A stretch of 64,000 nucleotides of DNA, taken from Candidatus Latescibacterota bacterium. Lineage in GTDB: Bacteria; Latescibacterota; UBA2968; UBA8231. Under the pieces are notes generated by a model. That model searched no databases. It saw only the letters and a program-made list of their open reading frames with translations, and had not been told where the DNA came from. Made by a program: the position numbers and the translations under genes. Location: NCBI GenBank assembly GCA_022819745.1, contig JAJEGS010000023.1, positions 6,923-70,922 of the forward strand, in the 5' to 3' direction. Shown piece after piece: positions 1 to 8,667 of the stretch. Numbering within the stretch: the first letter of the stretch is position 1; each line of letters opens with the position of its first letter.

Positions 1-470
1 ATGTCAGCGCGCAGTTCGCCCATTCCCAGAAATTCGGTGTTGAGCGCCAGCATTCCGCGCTTGGCGAGGTTGATGCAGCGGGCCTGTTTGTAGTCCATGG
101 CCTTGCCGCCGGCGTGGTGGCCGTTGGGGTTGAGGACGGCGGGAGTCTTTTCTCCGAGTTGGTCAGGCTCGTAGAGTAGGGCCGGGACCCAGAGGCCGGG
201 GTAGCCCTCGTAGCGCAGCTTGCGGATGGTGTAGCCGGCCCCGGTCTCGATGCGGTCGCCCCAGTGGACTTGCGGCTGTTCCGCGAGTAGGCCCTTGGGA
301 TGGCCGCGGAAGAATAGGTCGAGGACTTGGGCACGCAGAGCTGGGACTTGCTTGCGCCAAGCTGCGGCTGACGTGGGAGGCGTGAAGTGGGGCAGGTGCT
401 CGCCGAGGAAGGCGAGGAGTTGGCGATGGGCCTTGGGGCCGATGAGCTTTCTGTCTAGGGAGCGTTGCAT
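1..470 (-). CDS. Alpha/beta hydrolase, acetylxylan-esterase/dienelactone-hydrolase-like (partial)
   Basis: The N-terminal 156 residues of a protein that leaves the window at its left edge. The stretch PAVLNPNGHHAGGK, followed by YKQARCINLAKRGM and GMGEL, is the pattern of the large acetylxylan-esterase-like alpha/beta hydrolases common in Planctomycetes and related environmental bacteria. The nucleophile Ser would lie beyond the edge and is not seen. There is no signal peptide at this start. The gene is divergent from the Nudix gene. The family call is fairly safe; the substrate cannot be read from this fragment. Confidence 0.7.
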   Translation of the reverse strand, partial: MQRSLDRKLIGPKAHRQLLAFLGEHLPHFTPPTSAAAWRKQVPALRAQVLDLFFRGHPKGLLAEQPQVHWGDRIETGAGYTIRKLRYEGYPGLWVPALLYEPDQLGEKTPAVLNPNGHHAGGKAMDYKQARCINLAKRGMLALNTEFLGMGELRAD

Positions 471-543
471 GGGCTAGTCCTCGTATTTTTGCGTCGGGCC
501 GATAGTATAGGGTACGGCTTGGCAGCGGGCCAAGTTAGACGGG

Positions 544-572
544 TTGACACGCCTAGTGGGGTTTGCTATCAC
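544..572 (+). promoter_or_regulatory. Sigma70-like promoter for the Nudix gene
   Basis: TTGACA at 544-549, a 17-base spacer, then TATCAC at 567-572 (4 of 6 to TATAAT). Transcription would begin near 579, just ahead of the GGGAGG ribosome site and the ATG at 598. Confidence 0.5.
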
Positions 573-597
573 TAGCGGCCATTGAGGGAGGCGGGAT

Positions 598-1371
598 ATG
601 AAACCTATTGCGGCAACTACTAATCCATTTGGCGGCATCATTCCCACACCAGAGGCTCTCGACTCAGACCCGGCGGCGTTTGCTAAGCGGCTGCGCGTTT
701 CGCTGGCGGCTTGGAAGGACGAAGGCTACCGGGTCGTCTGGCTGGAGGTCCCGATTGCCAAGGCGGCGTTGATCCCCGTAGCGGTGGAAGCGGGGTTTGT
801 ATTCCACCACAGCGGCGACGGCTATCTAATGATGACCTTGCAACTGGAGGAAGGCGCTTATGTGCCAGCTCACGCCTCGCACTACATCGGTGCGGGTGGG
901 GTCGTGCTCAACGAGGCGCGGGAGTTGTTGGTGGTGAGCGAAAAGTACCATCGGCGTGCGCCCGGTCCGCCGCGCTACAAGCTGCCCGGCGGTGCGTTGC
1001 ACGCGGGTGAGCATTTGGCCGAGGCTGTGGTGCGTGAAGTCTCCGAAGAGACCGGAGTCGAGACTGAGTTCGACGCGCTGGTCTGCTTCCGCCACTGGCA
1101 CGGCTACCGCTTCGGCAAGTCGGACATTTACTTCGTCTGCCGCCTGCACCCACTGAGCACCGAGATTAGCATCCAAGAGGACGAGATCGCCGAGTGTCTG
1201 TGGATGCCGGTGGCCGAGTATCTGGCCGATGAAAACGTCAGCGCCTTTAACAAGCGGATCGTCGAGGCGGCACTCAACAGCACGGGAGTGCGGCTGACGG
1301 AGATGGATGGCTACGGCACGCCGGATCAGTACGAGTTTTTTATGCCGCCGGGGGTGGAGCTGGATTCTTAG
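598..1371 (+). CDS. Nudix hydrolase with N-terminal pre-Nudix domain (NUDT6-like)
   Basis: 257 residues. The full Nudix box GX5EX7REVSEETGV is present (GGALHAGEHLAEAVV then REVSEETGV, about residues 131-153), so it should hydrolyse a nucleoside diphosphate linked to another moiety using divalent metal bound by the REVSEE helix. The first ~95 residues match the arrangement of NUDT6-type proteins, which carry a GNAT-like pre-Nudix domain before the Nudix fold. The ATG at 598 has GGGAGG upstream. It is a single-gene unit with its own promoter. The substrate is unknown. Confidence 0.85.
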   Translation: MKPIAATTNPFGGIIPTPEALDSDPAAFAKRLRVSLAAWKDEGYRVVWLEVPIAKAALIPVAVEAGFVFHHSGDGYLMMTLQLEEGAYVPAHASHYIGAGGVVLNEARELLVVSEKYHRRAPGPPRYKLPGGALHAGEHLAEAVVREVSEETGVETEFDALVCFRHWHGYRFGKSDIYFVCRLHPLSTEISIQEDEIAECLWMPVAEYLADENVSAFNKRIVEAALNSTGVRLTEMDGYGTPDQYEFFMPPGVELDS

Positions 1372-1564
1372 GGGGTTGGCTGGCGCGGTGCCGCGTATAC
1401 TGCGTTTATCGCAATAAAAAAAGATATCTAAATCAATCTCATGCCCTATTTACCCGATTCAGATCGACTTGATATCGCAGCAGGGTCTTCGTTCAGATAC
1501 TGATTTAAGGTTGAGCAGATCATCTTTTTCATCCTTTTCTAGTTCATTTCCACATCCTCACCCA

Positions 1565-2563
1565 CTACCCCGCCAAATCCAGTTTATCCAGTACTTCCTT
1601 ATTGACCACGTGATCGGGGACTTTACCCTGCAATAGCGCGACGATGCTCTGTGCGGCGACGAGGGCCATGCGCTTGCGGGCGGTTAGGGTTCTGGAGCCG
1701 GTGTGGGGCAGGGCTAGCACCTTGTCGCGGCGGACTAGGTCGAGGGACTCGCCTTGCGGCGGTTCGGTCGCTTGGCAGTCGAGGCCAGCGCCGCCTAAGT
1801 GGCCGCTGTCGAGCGCGGCGATCAGGGCGGCTTCGTCAACTAAGCCGCCGCGCGCGGTGTTGATCAGGTAGGCTCCCTCTTTCATAAGGCCGAGGAATTC
1901 GGCATTGACGAGGTGGTGGTTTTCGTCGGTCAGCGGCAGGTGCAAGGTGACGGCGTCGGCTTGGGACAGCAGGGTGGCGCGGTCGGCAGGCTCGGCACCG
2001 AGGGCGCGGACTTGCGCGTCGTCGATCCAAGGATCGTGGACGAGGACTCGCATCTTGAAGCCGCGGGCGCGGCGCACGACTTCGGCACCGATGCGGCCGC
2101 AGCCGACCAGTCCCAAGGTCATGGCGCACAGGTCTTCGCCGACGGGAACGTCGTAGGCGTCTTCCGTTTTGACCCGATGGTCGCCTAACCTGAGCGAGCG
2201 CACCATTCCGAGGAGCAGGGCGAAGGTCAGGTCGGCCACGGCGTCGGCCATGGCACCGGGGGTATTGGTGACGACGATGCCGCGCTGGGTGCAGTAATCG
2301 AGGTCAACCTTGTCGAAGCCGACGCCGTTGCGGGCGATAATCTTGAGCTGTTCTGTCTGATCCATGGTGGTGGCGTTGAGGTTTTCGCCGCCGGCCAGCA
2401 GGGCGTCGAAGCCGTCCAGCTTGGCGCGGGTTTCCTCGTCGGGCCAGCCGGGCTGGGGGTGCCGGACTTCGATGGAGAAACCGGCGCGTTCAATAAGTTC
2501 GCGGGCTTGGCTTTGGCCTTGAAACTCGATCTCGACGCTGGACAGGATGCGGGGTTGAGTCAT
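1565..2563 (-). CDS. D-isomer-specific 2-hydroxyacid dehydrogenase
   Basis: 332 residues, NAD-dependent oxidoreductase of the SerA/glyoxylate reductase superfamily. The nucleotide-binding motif GLVGCGRIGAEV, the catalytic Arg in NTARGG, Glu in the TEPP segment and His in LPHTGSRT are all present. There is no C-terminal ACT domain, so it is shorter than long-form SerA and more likely a catabolic 2-ketoacid reductase. A longer open frame extends upstream, but the ATG at 2563 is preferred: it has AGAGGA just upstream and begins only 11 bases after the stop of the Ldh2-type gene, as expected for an operon. Confidence 0.85.
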   Translation of the reverse strand: MTQPRILSSVEIEFQGQSQARELIERAGFSIEVRHPQPGWPDEETRAKLDGFDALLAGGENLNATTMDQTEQLKIIARNGVGFDKVDLDYCTQRGIVVTNTPGAMADAVADLTFALLLGMVRSLRLGDHRVKTEDAYDVPVGEDLCAMTLGLVGCGRIGAEVVRRARGFKMRVLVHDPWIDDAQVRALGAEPADRATLLSQADAVTLHLPLTDENHHLVNAEFLGLMKEGAYLINTARGGLVDEAALIAALDSGHLGGAGLDCQATEPPQGESLDLVRRDKVLALPHTGSRTLTARKRMALVAAQSIVALLQGKVPDHVVNKEVLDKLDLAG

Positions 2564-2574
2564 CTGTTCCTCTT

Positions 2575-3576
2575 CTATTGGGTTGTAAAGCGGGTGTGTT
2601 CGTAGGCGGCGAAGGGAGTAGCTACCCCCAGCTCGTCGGCTAGTTTCTGAATGTGCTCCTGATGTTGGATGCTGATGGGCACGCCGTCGCGGGCGTATTC
2701 GCGCTCCCGTTGCCACTCCAGATTGCCGGGCAGCTCGGCGCGGTCGAGGCCGGGGAAGGGCCGCATGTTGCGGGCGGCGGCGACGAATGCGTCCATCTGC
2801 GCTTGGAATTCTGCTAAAGGCATAAAAGCGCGCACGTCAAAGGCCGCGAGGAAGGATCCTTGGTTGGATTCCCACGGCGATGTCGGCGGGATAAATTGCG
2901 GCAGGTAAATCCCGGCTAGCACGCCGCCCAGCGCCCGGTTTACCGCGCCGATGCCCAGCTCCTTGAAGAAGGCGAAGGGGATCTGCGCGAAGAGTTCCTC
3001 GCCCCAAGGCAGCATGTGCGCGCCCATGTCGAGTACGAGGGGCGGTTGCTCCCCGTTGGGGAAGGCGATGCTGATCGGCGACGTGGCGTTGACGCCTTTG
3101 ACTAGCGATTCCGGCGGCAGATCGTAGCGGTGCGAAGAGATGGCGATCCCTACGCAGCCAGCCGCCGCGGCGATCCGCGAGTATTTGCCGGCGCTGCCAA
3201 AGTGGAAGTGGTTGCGGGTGGTTGCTGCGGCCGTGCCGTACTCTGCAGCCGTCTCAGCAACCCAAGTCATGGCTTGGTGGCAGGGAAAGTGCCCCATGCC
3301 GCCGTCGCCGTCATAGACGCGGGCAGTGGTGGTTGAACTGGTCACCTTTATATTAGGGCGGGGATTGACGCGGCCTTCGAGCATCATATGCGCGTACCCG
3401 TGAATCTGCCAGGTGCCGTGGCTGTGGACGCCGCGCAGGTCGGTGGAAGTCAAAAGGTCGGCGAGGAACTGGGCGTCCGCGGAGTTGGTGCCGGCTTTTT
3501 GGAAGAGGTCGGCGGTGAGTTCGCGCAGGACAGCGACTGGGACGCGGATGCCTTCGGCAGGTGGAGTGTTTCCCAT
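2575..3576 (-). CDS. Malate/L-lactate dehydrogenase family (Ldh_2) oxidoreductase
   Basis: 333 residues, the usual length for the Ldh_2 family (malate, L-sulfolactate, ureidoglycolate and 2,3-diketogulonate dehydrogenases). These use NAD(P) with a fold unrelated to Rossmann enzymes. The conserved RGVHSHG segment at about residues 48-54, which holds the catalytic His, is present, as is a later AISSHRYDLPP region. It is the first gene of a two-gene operon with the 2-hydroxyacid dehydrogenase, suggesting oxidation and reduction of hydroxyacids in one pathway. The exact substrate is not determinable. Confidence 0.82.
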   Translation of the reverse strand: MGNTPPAEGIRVPVAVLRELTADLFQKAGTNSADAQFLADLLTSTDLRGVHSHGTWQIHGYAHMMLEGRVNPRPNIKVTSSTTTARVYDGDGGMGHFPCHQAMTWVAETAAEYGTAAATTRNHFHFGSAGKYSRIAAAAGCVGIAISSHRYDLPPESLVKGVNATSPISIAFPNGEQPPLVLDMGAHMLPWGEELFAQIPFAFFKELGIGAVNRALGGVLAGIYLPQFIPPTSPWESNQGSFLAAFDVRAFMPLAEFQAQMDAFVAAARNMRPFPGLDRAELPGNLEWQREREYARDGVPISIQHQEHIQKLADELGVATPFAAYEHTRFTTQ

Positions 3577-3660
3577 GATGGTTCTCTGGTTGGGGTAAAA
3601 AAGCGCATTATATACGGGGTTGAGCTTAGGCGTGTCAAGAAGCTGCAGAGGGTTTCAATA

Positions 3661-3775
3661 TAGCAATCCTACTTATAAGAGTAGACGCAGATAGACGCAG
3701 ATAGACGCAGATAGACGCAGATAGACGCAGAATAGGATGCACAACTAGGATCGTTCAAATCATGTCGGATTGCTA
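3661..3775. repeat. MITE-like element with 10-bp tandem repeats
   Basis: Ends are perfect 9-bp inverted repeats: TAGCAATCC at 3661-3669 and GGATTGCTA at 3767-3775. Inside are five tandem 10-bp units of the form ATAGACGCAG (3681-3730; the first begins with G). A second copy lies at 38724-38821, and the tandem unit without clear ends recurs near 7341 and 8569. There is no coding capacity. Confidence 0.65.
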
Positions 3776-3796
3776 CATGAGCACGGAGGAAGGGAA

Positions 3797-5020
3797 ATGG
3801 CCTACGATCTGTTGTTAAAAGGGGCGCGGGTGATGGACCCAGCGCAGGGCGTGGATGGGATCCGCGACGTGGGGATCGTTGGGGAGCAGATCGCCGCAGT
3901 GGCCGAGGAGATAACGGCTCCGGCGGTGGAGACGATAGATTTGTCCGGCAAGATTCTGACGCCGGGTTGGATTGATATCCACGCGCACCTCTACGCGGGA
4001 TGCTCGACTTGGGGCATTCGCGGCGATGCGCTGTGCTTGGCCACGGGTGTGACGACGATTGTCGATGCTGGAAGCGCGGGGTGGGCCAATTTTCAGGGAT
4101 TTGTCGATTATGTGATTGAGCCGGCGCGGACTCAGGTTTTGGCGTACGTGCATATTTCGGCGATTGGTTTGACTTGTGGGCCGGTGGGGGAGATGGTGGA
4201 TTTGCAGTACGGCGATCCAGAGCGCACGGCGTTTGTGGCCCATCACTGGCAGGAGCACTGCGTCGGCGTCAAAGTGCGACAGGGTGGGTTCCAGGTCGGC
4301 GAGAATGGGACTAAGCCCTTGCAGTTGGCGGTGCAGGCGGGCGAATGGGCGGGGGTTCCGGTGATGGTACACATCGCCCGGGGGGTACCGATTGTGGATG
4401 TGTTGGCTCTGCTGCGGCCCGGCGATGTGGTGACCCATTGTTATCAAGGCACGGGAGACTGCGTGGTTGACGATGCGGGGACGGTGGTGCCGCAGGTATG
4501 GGAAGCGCGGGAGCGGGGCGTGCTTTTCGATGTGGGGCATGGTGGCGGCAGTTTCGACTACGGGATCGCAATACAGGCATTGGCCGACGGCTTTGTCGCC
4601 GATGTGATCAGCACGGATTTGCACGCGCATAGCTGGGAAAGTCCGATTGAGAGTATGCCGGAGACCGCGTCGAAGTTGCTCAACCTAGGAGTGCCGCTCG
4701 AACGCGTTGTGCAGCAGAGCACGGCCGCGGCGGCTGACGCCATCGGGCGCGGCGAGGAGTTGGGTACTCTGCGGGAGGGGACGGTGGCGGATCTGGCGGC
4801 GTTTGAGGTGCTGGAGGGGACGTTCGAGTTCGAGGATGTGCGCGGTCGGCGCGAGCAGGGCGATCGCAAAATTGAGCCGGTATTGACCGTGTGTCGGGGC
4901 CGGGCGTATCGACCGGAGGATTTGCGCGAAGAGCTAGAGGAAGCGCGCGAGCGGGCGCGATTTATGCGGAGTCTCACCGGCAGGAATTTTGCGGCCTTGG
5001 GTTGGGTGCCGGGTGGTTAG
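3797..5020 (+). CDS. Amidohydrolase/deacetylase family metallohydrolase (EF_0837-like)
   Basis: 407 residues. Metal ligands of the amidohydrolase superfamily are visible: H62-x-H64 (IDIHAHLY), the probable carbamylated K159 in VGVKVRQGG, H192 in MVHIARG, H214 in VTHCYQG and an Asp in ISTDLHAHS. The short CVGVKVR strand and later ESPIESMPETASKLL are typical of the EF_0837/AHA_3915 group, related to dihydroorotases and adenine deaminases, several of which deacetylate N-acyl substrates. The ATG at 3797 is chosen because GAGGAAGGG lies directly upstream; a longer frame starts inside the preceding repeat element. Confidence 0.8.
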   Translation: MAYDLLLKGARVMDPAQGVDGIRDVGIVGEQIAAVAEEITAPAVETIDLSGKILTPGWIDIHAHLYAGCSTWGIRGDALCLATGVTTIVDAGSAGWANFQGFVDYVIEPARTQVLAYVHISAIGLTCGPVGEMVDLQYGDPERTAFVAHHWQEHCVGVKVRQGGFQVGENGTKPLQLAVQAGEWAGVPVMVHIARGVPIVDVLALLRPGDVVTHCYQGTGDCVVDDAGTVVPQVWEARERGVLFDVGHGGGSFDYGIAIQALADGFVADVISTDLHAHSWESPIESMPETASKLLNLGVPLERVVQQSTAAAADAIGRGEELGTLREGTVADLAAFEVLEGTFEFEDVRGRREQGDRKIEPVLTVCRGRAYRPEDLREELEEARERARFMRSLTGRNFAALGWVPGG

Positions 5021-5083
5021 GGGGATGAGTGAATAGTTTTCAGACGATAAATTTTAACTGCTAATAGTAAGGAGTAAAAAGAC

Positions 5084-6142
5084 TTGTTCGAATCAACTGA
5101 TGATCTGCGCATTGATCAACTTAAACCCTTGATCCCTCCGGCAATTCTGATGGAAGAATTGCCTATTTCAGAAGCGGCTTCCCACACGGTGGCTGCGGCC
5201 CGGCGCACATTGGACGCCATACTGGCCGGAGAGGACGACCGAATAGTGGTGATAGTTGGGCCGTGTTCGATTCACGATCCCCAAGCCGCGCTCGAATACG
5301 CGGACCGGCTCAAGGAAAAAGCTGAGGCCCTAAGCGACGAGTTGTACGTGGTGATGCGCGTGTATTTTGAGAAGCCGCGCACGACCGTCGGCTGGAAGGG
5401 GTTGATCAACGACCCGCATTTGGACGACAGCTTTGAGATCAACAGCGGCCTACGAGCCGCGCGCGGCTTGCTGGTGCAGTTGGGGGATATGGGCTTGCCG
5501 ACTGGTTCTGAATTCCTCGATACCATCACGCCGCAGTTTATCGCCGACTTGATTGCTTGGGGTGCCATTGGTGCTCGCACTACTGAAAGTCAGGTTCATC
5601 GCGAATTGGCTTCGGGCCTGTCGATGCCGGTTGGCTTCAAGAACGGGACCGCGGGCAATGTGCAGATCGCCCTCGACGCCATCGGAGCTGCCCGGCATCC
5701 GCATCACTTTCTCTCGGTGACTAAGCAGGGTATTGCGGCGATTGTCGGGACTTCGGGCAATGCGAGCTGTCATTTGATTTTGCGCGGCGGCAGCGACGGC
5801 ACCAACTACGATCACGCCAGTGTCGGCGCGGCCGCGGCCCAGCTCAAGGAGGCGGACTTGCCGCACCGCGTGATGATCGATTGCAGCCACGGCAACAGTG
5901 CCAAGGATCACAAGCGCCAGCCGGCTGTTGCAAGTGCGATCGCCGCACAGGTGGCGGAGGGAGTGCAGGATGTTTTCGGGGTCATGCTGGAAAGCCACTT
6001 AGTCGAGGGCAATCAGAAACAGCAGGCGGGTAGTGAGTTGGTTTACGGGCAGAGCATTACGGATGCCTGTATTGGGTGGGAGGATACGGTTGAGGTGTTG
6101 GAGGAATTGGCCGCGGCGGTGCGGACGCAGCGAGAAAAATAA
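5084..6142 (+). CDS. aroG: 3-deoxy-7-phosphoheptulonate synthase (DAHP synthase, class I)
   Basis: 352 residues, matching the AroF/AroG/AroH type almost end to end. It condenses phosphoenolpyruvate and erythrose 4-phosphate in the first step of the shikimate pathway. The N-terminal DDLRI, the GPCSIHDP metal/PEP loop (about residues 57-64) and the MIDCSHGNS segment are all diagnostic. Translation starts at a TTG at 5084 with AAGGAG 9 bases upstream; no better ATG exists. The N-terminal extension that carries feedback inhibition in the E. coli isozymes is present, so allosteric control by an aromatic amino acid is plausible. Confidence 0.93.
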   Translation: MFESTDDLRIDQLKPLIPPAILMEELPISEAASHTVAAARRTLDAILAGEDDRIVVIVGPCSIHDPQAALEYADRLKEKAEALSDELYVVMRVYFEKPRTTVGWKGLINDPHLDDSFEINSGLRAARGLLVQLGDMGLPTGSEFLDTITPQFIADLIAWGAIGARTTESQVHRELASGLSMPVGFKNGTAGNVQIALDAIGAARHPHHFLSVTKQGIAAIVGTSGNASCHLILRGGSDGTNYDHASVGAAAAQLKEADLPHRVMIDCSHGNSAKDHKRQPAVASAIAAQVAEGVQDVFGVMLESHLVEGNQKQQAGSELVYGQSITDACIGWEDTVEVLEELAAAVRTQREK

Positions 6143-6172
6143 TCAACGGCGGGGCCGACTGGCCGGGCTAAT

Positions 6173-7336
6173 TTGAAAAATCTTTCGCTGCTCTTTTTGT
6201 GCGAGGCCCTCTCGCGCACCGCCAGTCTCGTCATGCTGTCGAGCATGGCGCTCATCGGCCAGCGGTTGACGCCGAATCCCGCGCTGGCGACCCTGCCGTT
6301 GGCGCTGGCACCAGTGGCCACGATGATAATGACGGTGCCCGCGGCGCAGCTAATGCAGCGGCGGGGCCGCAAGATAGGTTTTGCTTTGGGTGCGGCGTTG
6401 GGCATCCTCGGAGGTGCGGTGGGGTGTCTGGCCGTGTACCAGGGCGATTTCGCGCTGCTTTGCTTGGGTGGGTTGGGCATTGGTGCGGTCAATGGCTTTG
6501 CCACCTATTATCGATTTGCCGCTGGCGAAGTGGTCGCCGAGGATTTTCGCAGTCGCGCCATTTCGCTGGTGATGGCCGGGGGCGTCATTGCCGCAATATC
6601 GGGATCCAATCTGGCGGCGTGGTCGCGGGAGTGGTTTCCCGACTATCTGTTCGCCGGCTCTTTTTTGGGGATTGCCGTCGTTCATGCGCTGGTTTTGCCG
6701 GTGCTCTGCTTTGTCTCCTTTCCCGCGCCCAGCGTCGAGGAGCAGCGGGCGGGTGGACGTTCGCTGCGGGAGATTGCGCGGCAGGTGGATTTTGCGCTGG
6801 CGGTGATTGGGGCGGTGGCTGCTTGGGGGCTGATGTCGCTGTTGATGAATGCCACGCCGCTGGCGATGAAGCGGCACTTGCATTCCTTTGCCGATACGGC
6901 TTGGGTGATTCAGTGGCATGTGCTAGGTATGTACGTGCCGTCTTTTTTTACTGGACATCTGATCTCGCGTTGGGGCGAGCACCGGATTATGTTCGTCGGC
7001 ATTGCGTTGCTCGGGTGTTCCATTGCGGTCAATTTGAGCGGTATTGGGCTCTATCACTACACTATCGGGTTGGCGCTATTAGGCGTGGGGTGGAATTTTC
7101 TTTTCGTAGGGTCAACGTCGCTATTGGCGATGACGCACCGGCCCGAGGAAAAGGCGCGGGTGCAATCCTGCAATGACTTTTTGGTGTTTGGCCTGATGGT
7201 GTTGACCAGTTTTGGGGCGGCCCCTTTGGAGGGGATGTTGGGTTGGGATAGGCTCAATCACCTAGCGGTGCCCTTTTTGGTGGCGGTGGCGGTGGTATTG
7301 GGGTTGCTGTGGGCGCGGGCGGGCCGGAGCGGCTGA
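6173..7336 (+). CDS. MFS transporter
   Basis: 387 residues with about 12 hydrophobic segments and the short basic loop QRRGRKIG between helices 2 and 3 (residues ~62-69), the signature loop of the major facilitator superfamily. The most likely start is the TTG at 6173, giving MKNLSLLFLCEAL, 30 bases after aroG. The same orientation and short gap suggest co-transcription, but no aromatic-compound specificity can be claimed. It lacks long soluble domains. Confidence 0.8.
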   Translation: MKNLSLLFLCEALSRTASLVMLSSMALIGQRLTPNPALATLPLALAPVATMIMTVPAAQLMQRRGRKIGFALGAALGILGGAVGCLAVYQGDFALLCLGGLGIGAVNGFATYYRFAAGEVVAEDFRSRAISLVMAGGVIAAISGSNLAAWSREWFPDYLFAGSFLGIAVVHALVLPVLCFVSFPAPSVEEQRAGGRSLREIARQVDFALAVIGAVAAWGLMSLLMNATPLAMKRHLHSFADTAWVIQWHVLGMYVPSFFTGHLISRWGEHRIMFVGIALLGCSIAVNLSGIGLYHYTIGLALLGVGWNFLFVGSTSLLAMTHRPEEKARVQSCNDFLVFGLMVLTSFGAAPLEGMLGWDRLNHLAVPFLVAVAVVLGLLWARAGRSG

Positions 7337-7340
7337 CGAT

Positions 7341-7394
7341 ATCCGCAGATGGACGCAGAATAGTAGGAATAAGACGATCCGTATCTTGATCGTC
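7341..7394. repeat. Copy of ATGGACGCAG repeat plus hairpin
   Basis: ATCCGCAGATGGACGCAGAA at 7341-7360 belongs to the same family as the repeats at 3681, 8569 and 38749. It is followed by GACGATC (7373-7379) and its inverted copy GATCGTC (7388-7394). It lies between the MFS gene and the oxidoreductase start. No TAGCAATCC end was found here, so this copy may be degenerate. Confidence 0.5.
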
Positions 7395-7424
7395 CAAGTT
7401 CTATACCCAAGGAGGGTTCCGACG

Positions 7425-8549
7425 ATGGCTAAATATCGCGTGGGGTTGATCGGGGCTGGGCGCAAGGGCACGCAGCACGCGCGCGCCTATATGCTCGACG
7501 AACGCACGGAGTTGGTGGCCGTGGCCGATGGAGACCCGGAGAATTTGGCGCTGTTTCAAAAGCGCACGGGCGTGCCCGGTTATGCCGATTATCGCCAGAT
7601 GCTAGAGAAAGAGGCGCTCGACATTGCCGCGCCGATTTTGCCGGTCGGCGTCAACCCAGAGGTCGTTATCGCCTGTGCGCAAGCCGGGGTCAAGGCCATC
7701 CTCTGTGAAAAGCCGATCGCGGCCTCACTAGAAGAGGCTGACCGCATGGTCGCCGAGTGCAAGAGCCAGCGCATCTCCTTTGGCGCGGGCGACTTGGATG
7801 TCAATCTGCCGGCCTACCAAAAGGCCCTGGAGTTCATTGGTGCGGGTGAGCTGGGAGCGGTCAAGCGGATCACGTTGCTCGGCGGGTCGGGCACGGAGAT
7901 GTCGGGTGGCGGCTGTCAGCGCTTTACGCTGATGCGCCACTTCGCGGGCTGCGACGAAGTGGCGTGGGTGTCGGGCTGGGTCAGCGACGATCCCCTGAGC
8001 GAACACGACCAAGGCGGGGCTGGGTACGTGCGCTTCGCCAATGGAATTGAGTCGTTTATCTACCGGGACAAGGACGCGCGAGGCCGCGGCTACGAGGTGG
8101 TCTGTGAGGACGGAGTCTTCTACTCAGACGACAATCTCGCAGGCTTGTACCGGTACGTCGAAGGCGATGGGGCGAGTTGGGAGAAGCTGGAAAAGATCGA
8201 GGGCGTCTTGCCGGAAGGGCCGATTTACGGCGTTTACGGCGAAGAGCGCGGATACGACGCCGAGGGCTGGCGCTGTCTTGGGGATCGCAACAGGGCTAGT
8301 TGCAAGGCTATTATCGACGCGCTGGAGCGGGGCGAGGACCCGCCCGGCAGCGGCGAGAACGGCGTCAAGGTCCTCGAAATGGCCATCGCGGTGCGCGAGT
8401 CGCATCGGCGGGGTTGTGCGCCCGTGATGCTGCCGCTGGTTGACCGGAGTTTGCGCCTCATTCCCCGTCCAAGTCGGATGTACAACAAGAAGCCGATCTT
8501 TGGCCGCGAAAATTACATGGATCAGGTTTTGTCGCATAAGAAGGACTAG
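7425..8549 (+). CDS. Gfo/Idh/MocA family oxidoreductase
   Basis: 374 residues. The N-terminal Rossmann motif GLIGAGRKG (residues 7-15) and the catalytic-lysine motif E95-K96-P97 (ILCEKPIAAS) are intact, so it should be an active NAD(P)-dependent sugar or inositol-type dehydrogenase. The start at 7425 has AAGGAGGG upstream and removes an unconvincing 13-residue extension. It is first in a same-strand run with a glycosidase-like protein and an epimerase, which suggests carbohydrate modification. Confidence 0.87.
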   Translation: MAKYRVGLIGAGRKGTQHARAYMLDERTELVAVADGDPENLALFQKRTGVPGYADYRQMLEKEALDIAAPILPVGVNPEVVIACAQAGVKAILCEKPIAASLEEADRMVAECKSQRISFGAGDLDVNLPAYQKALEFIGAGELGAVKRITLLGGSGTEMSGGGCQRFTLMRHFAGCDEVAWVSGWVSDDPLSEHDQGGAGYVRFANGIESFIYRDKDARGRGYEVVCEDGVFYSDDNLAGLYRYVEGDGASWEKLEKIEGVLPEGPIYGVYGEERGYDAEGWRCLGDRNRASCKAIIDALERGEDPPGSGENGVKVLEMAIAVRESHRRGCAPVMLPLVDRSLRLIPRPSRMYNKKPIFGRENYMDQVLSHKKD

Positions 8550-8568
8550 GTGCTGTATGGAAAAATGT

Positions 8569-8600
8569 ATCCGCAGATGGACGCAGATGGACGCAGATGC
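8569..8600. repeat. Copy of ATGGACGCAG tandem repeat
   Basis: ATCCGCAGATGGACGCAGAT followed by a further unit, three 10-bp units in all, between two coding sequences. Same family as 3661-3775 and 38724-38821, without recognisable inverted ends. Confidence 0.5.
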
Positions 8601-8667
8601 GAGATGACGTTGCTCGGAGCGCACTTGGAATTTGAGACGGATTCTCAAGCAAATTAGGAGCTTAGCC

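Noticed and set aside
3681..3730. Possible CRISPR-like array
   Set aside because: Units are 10 bp, directly adjacent and without spacers.
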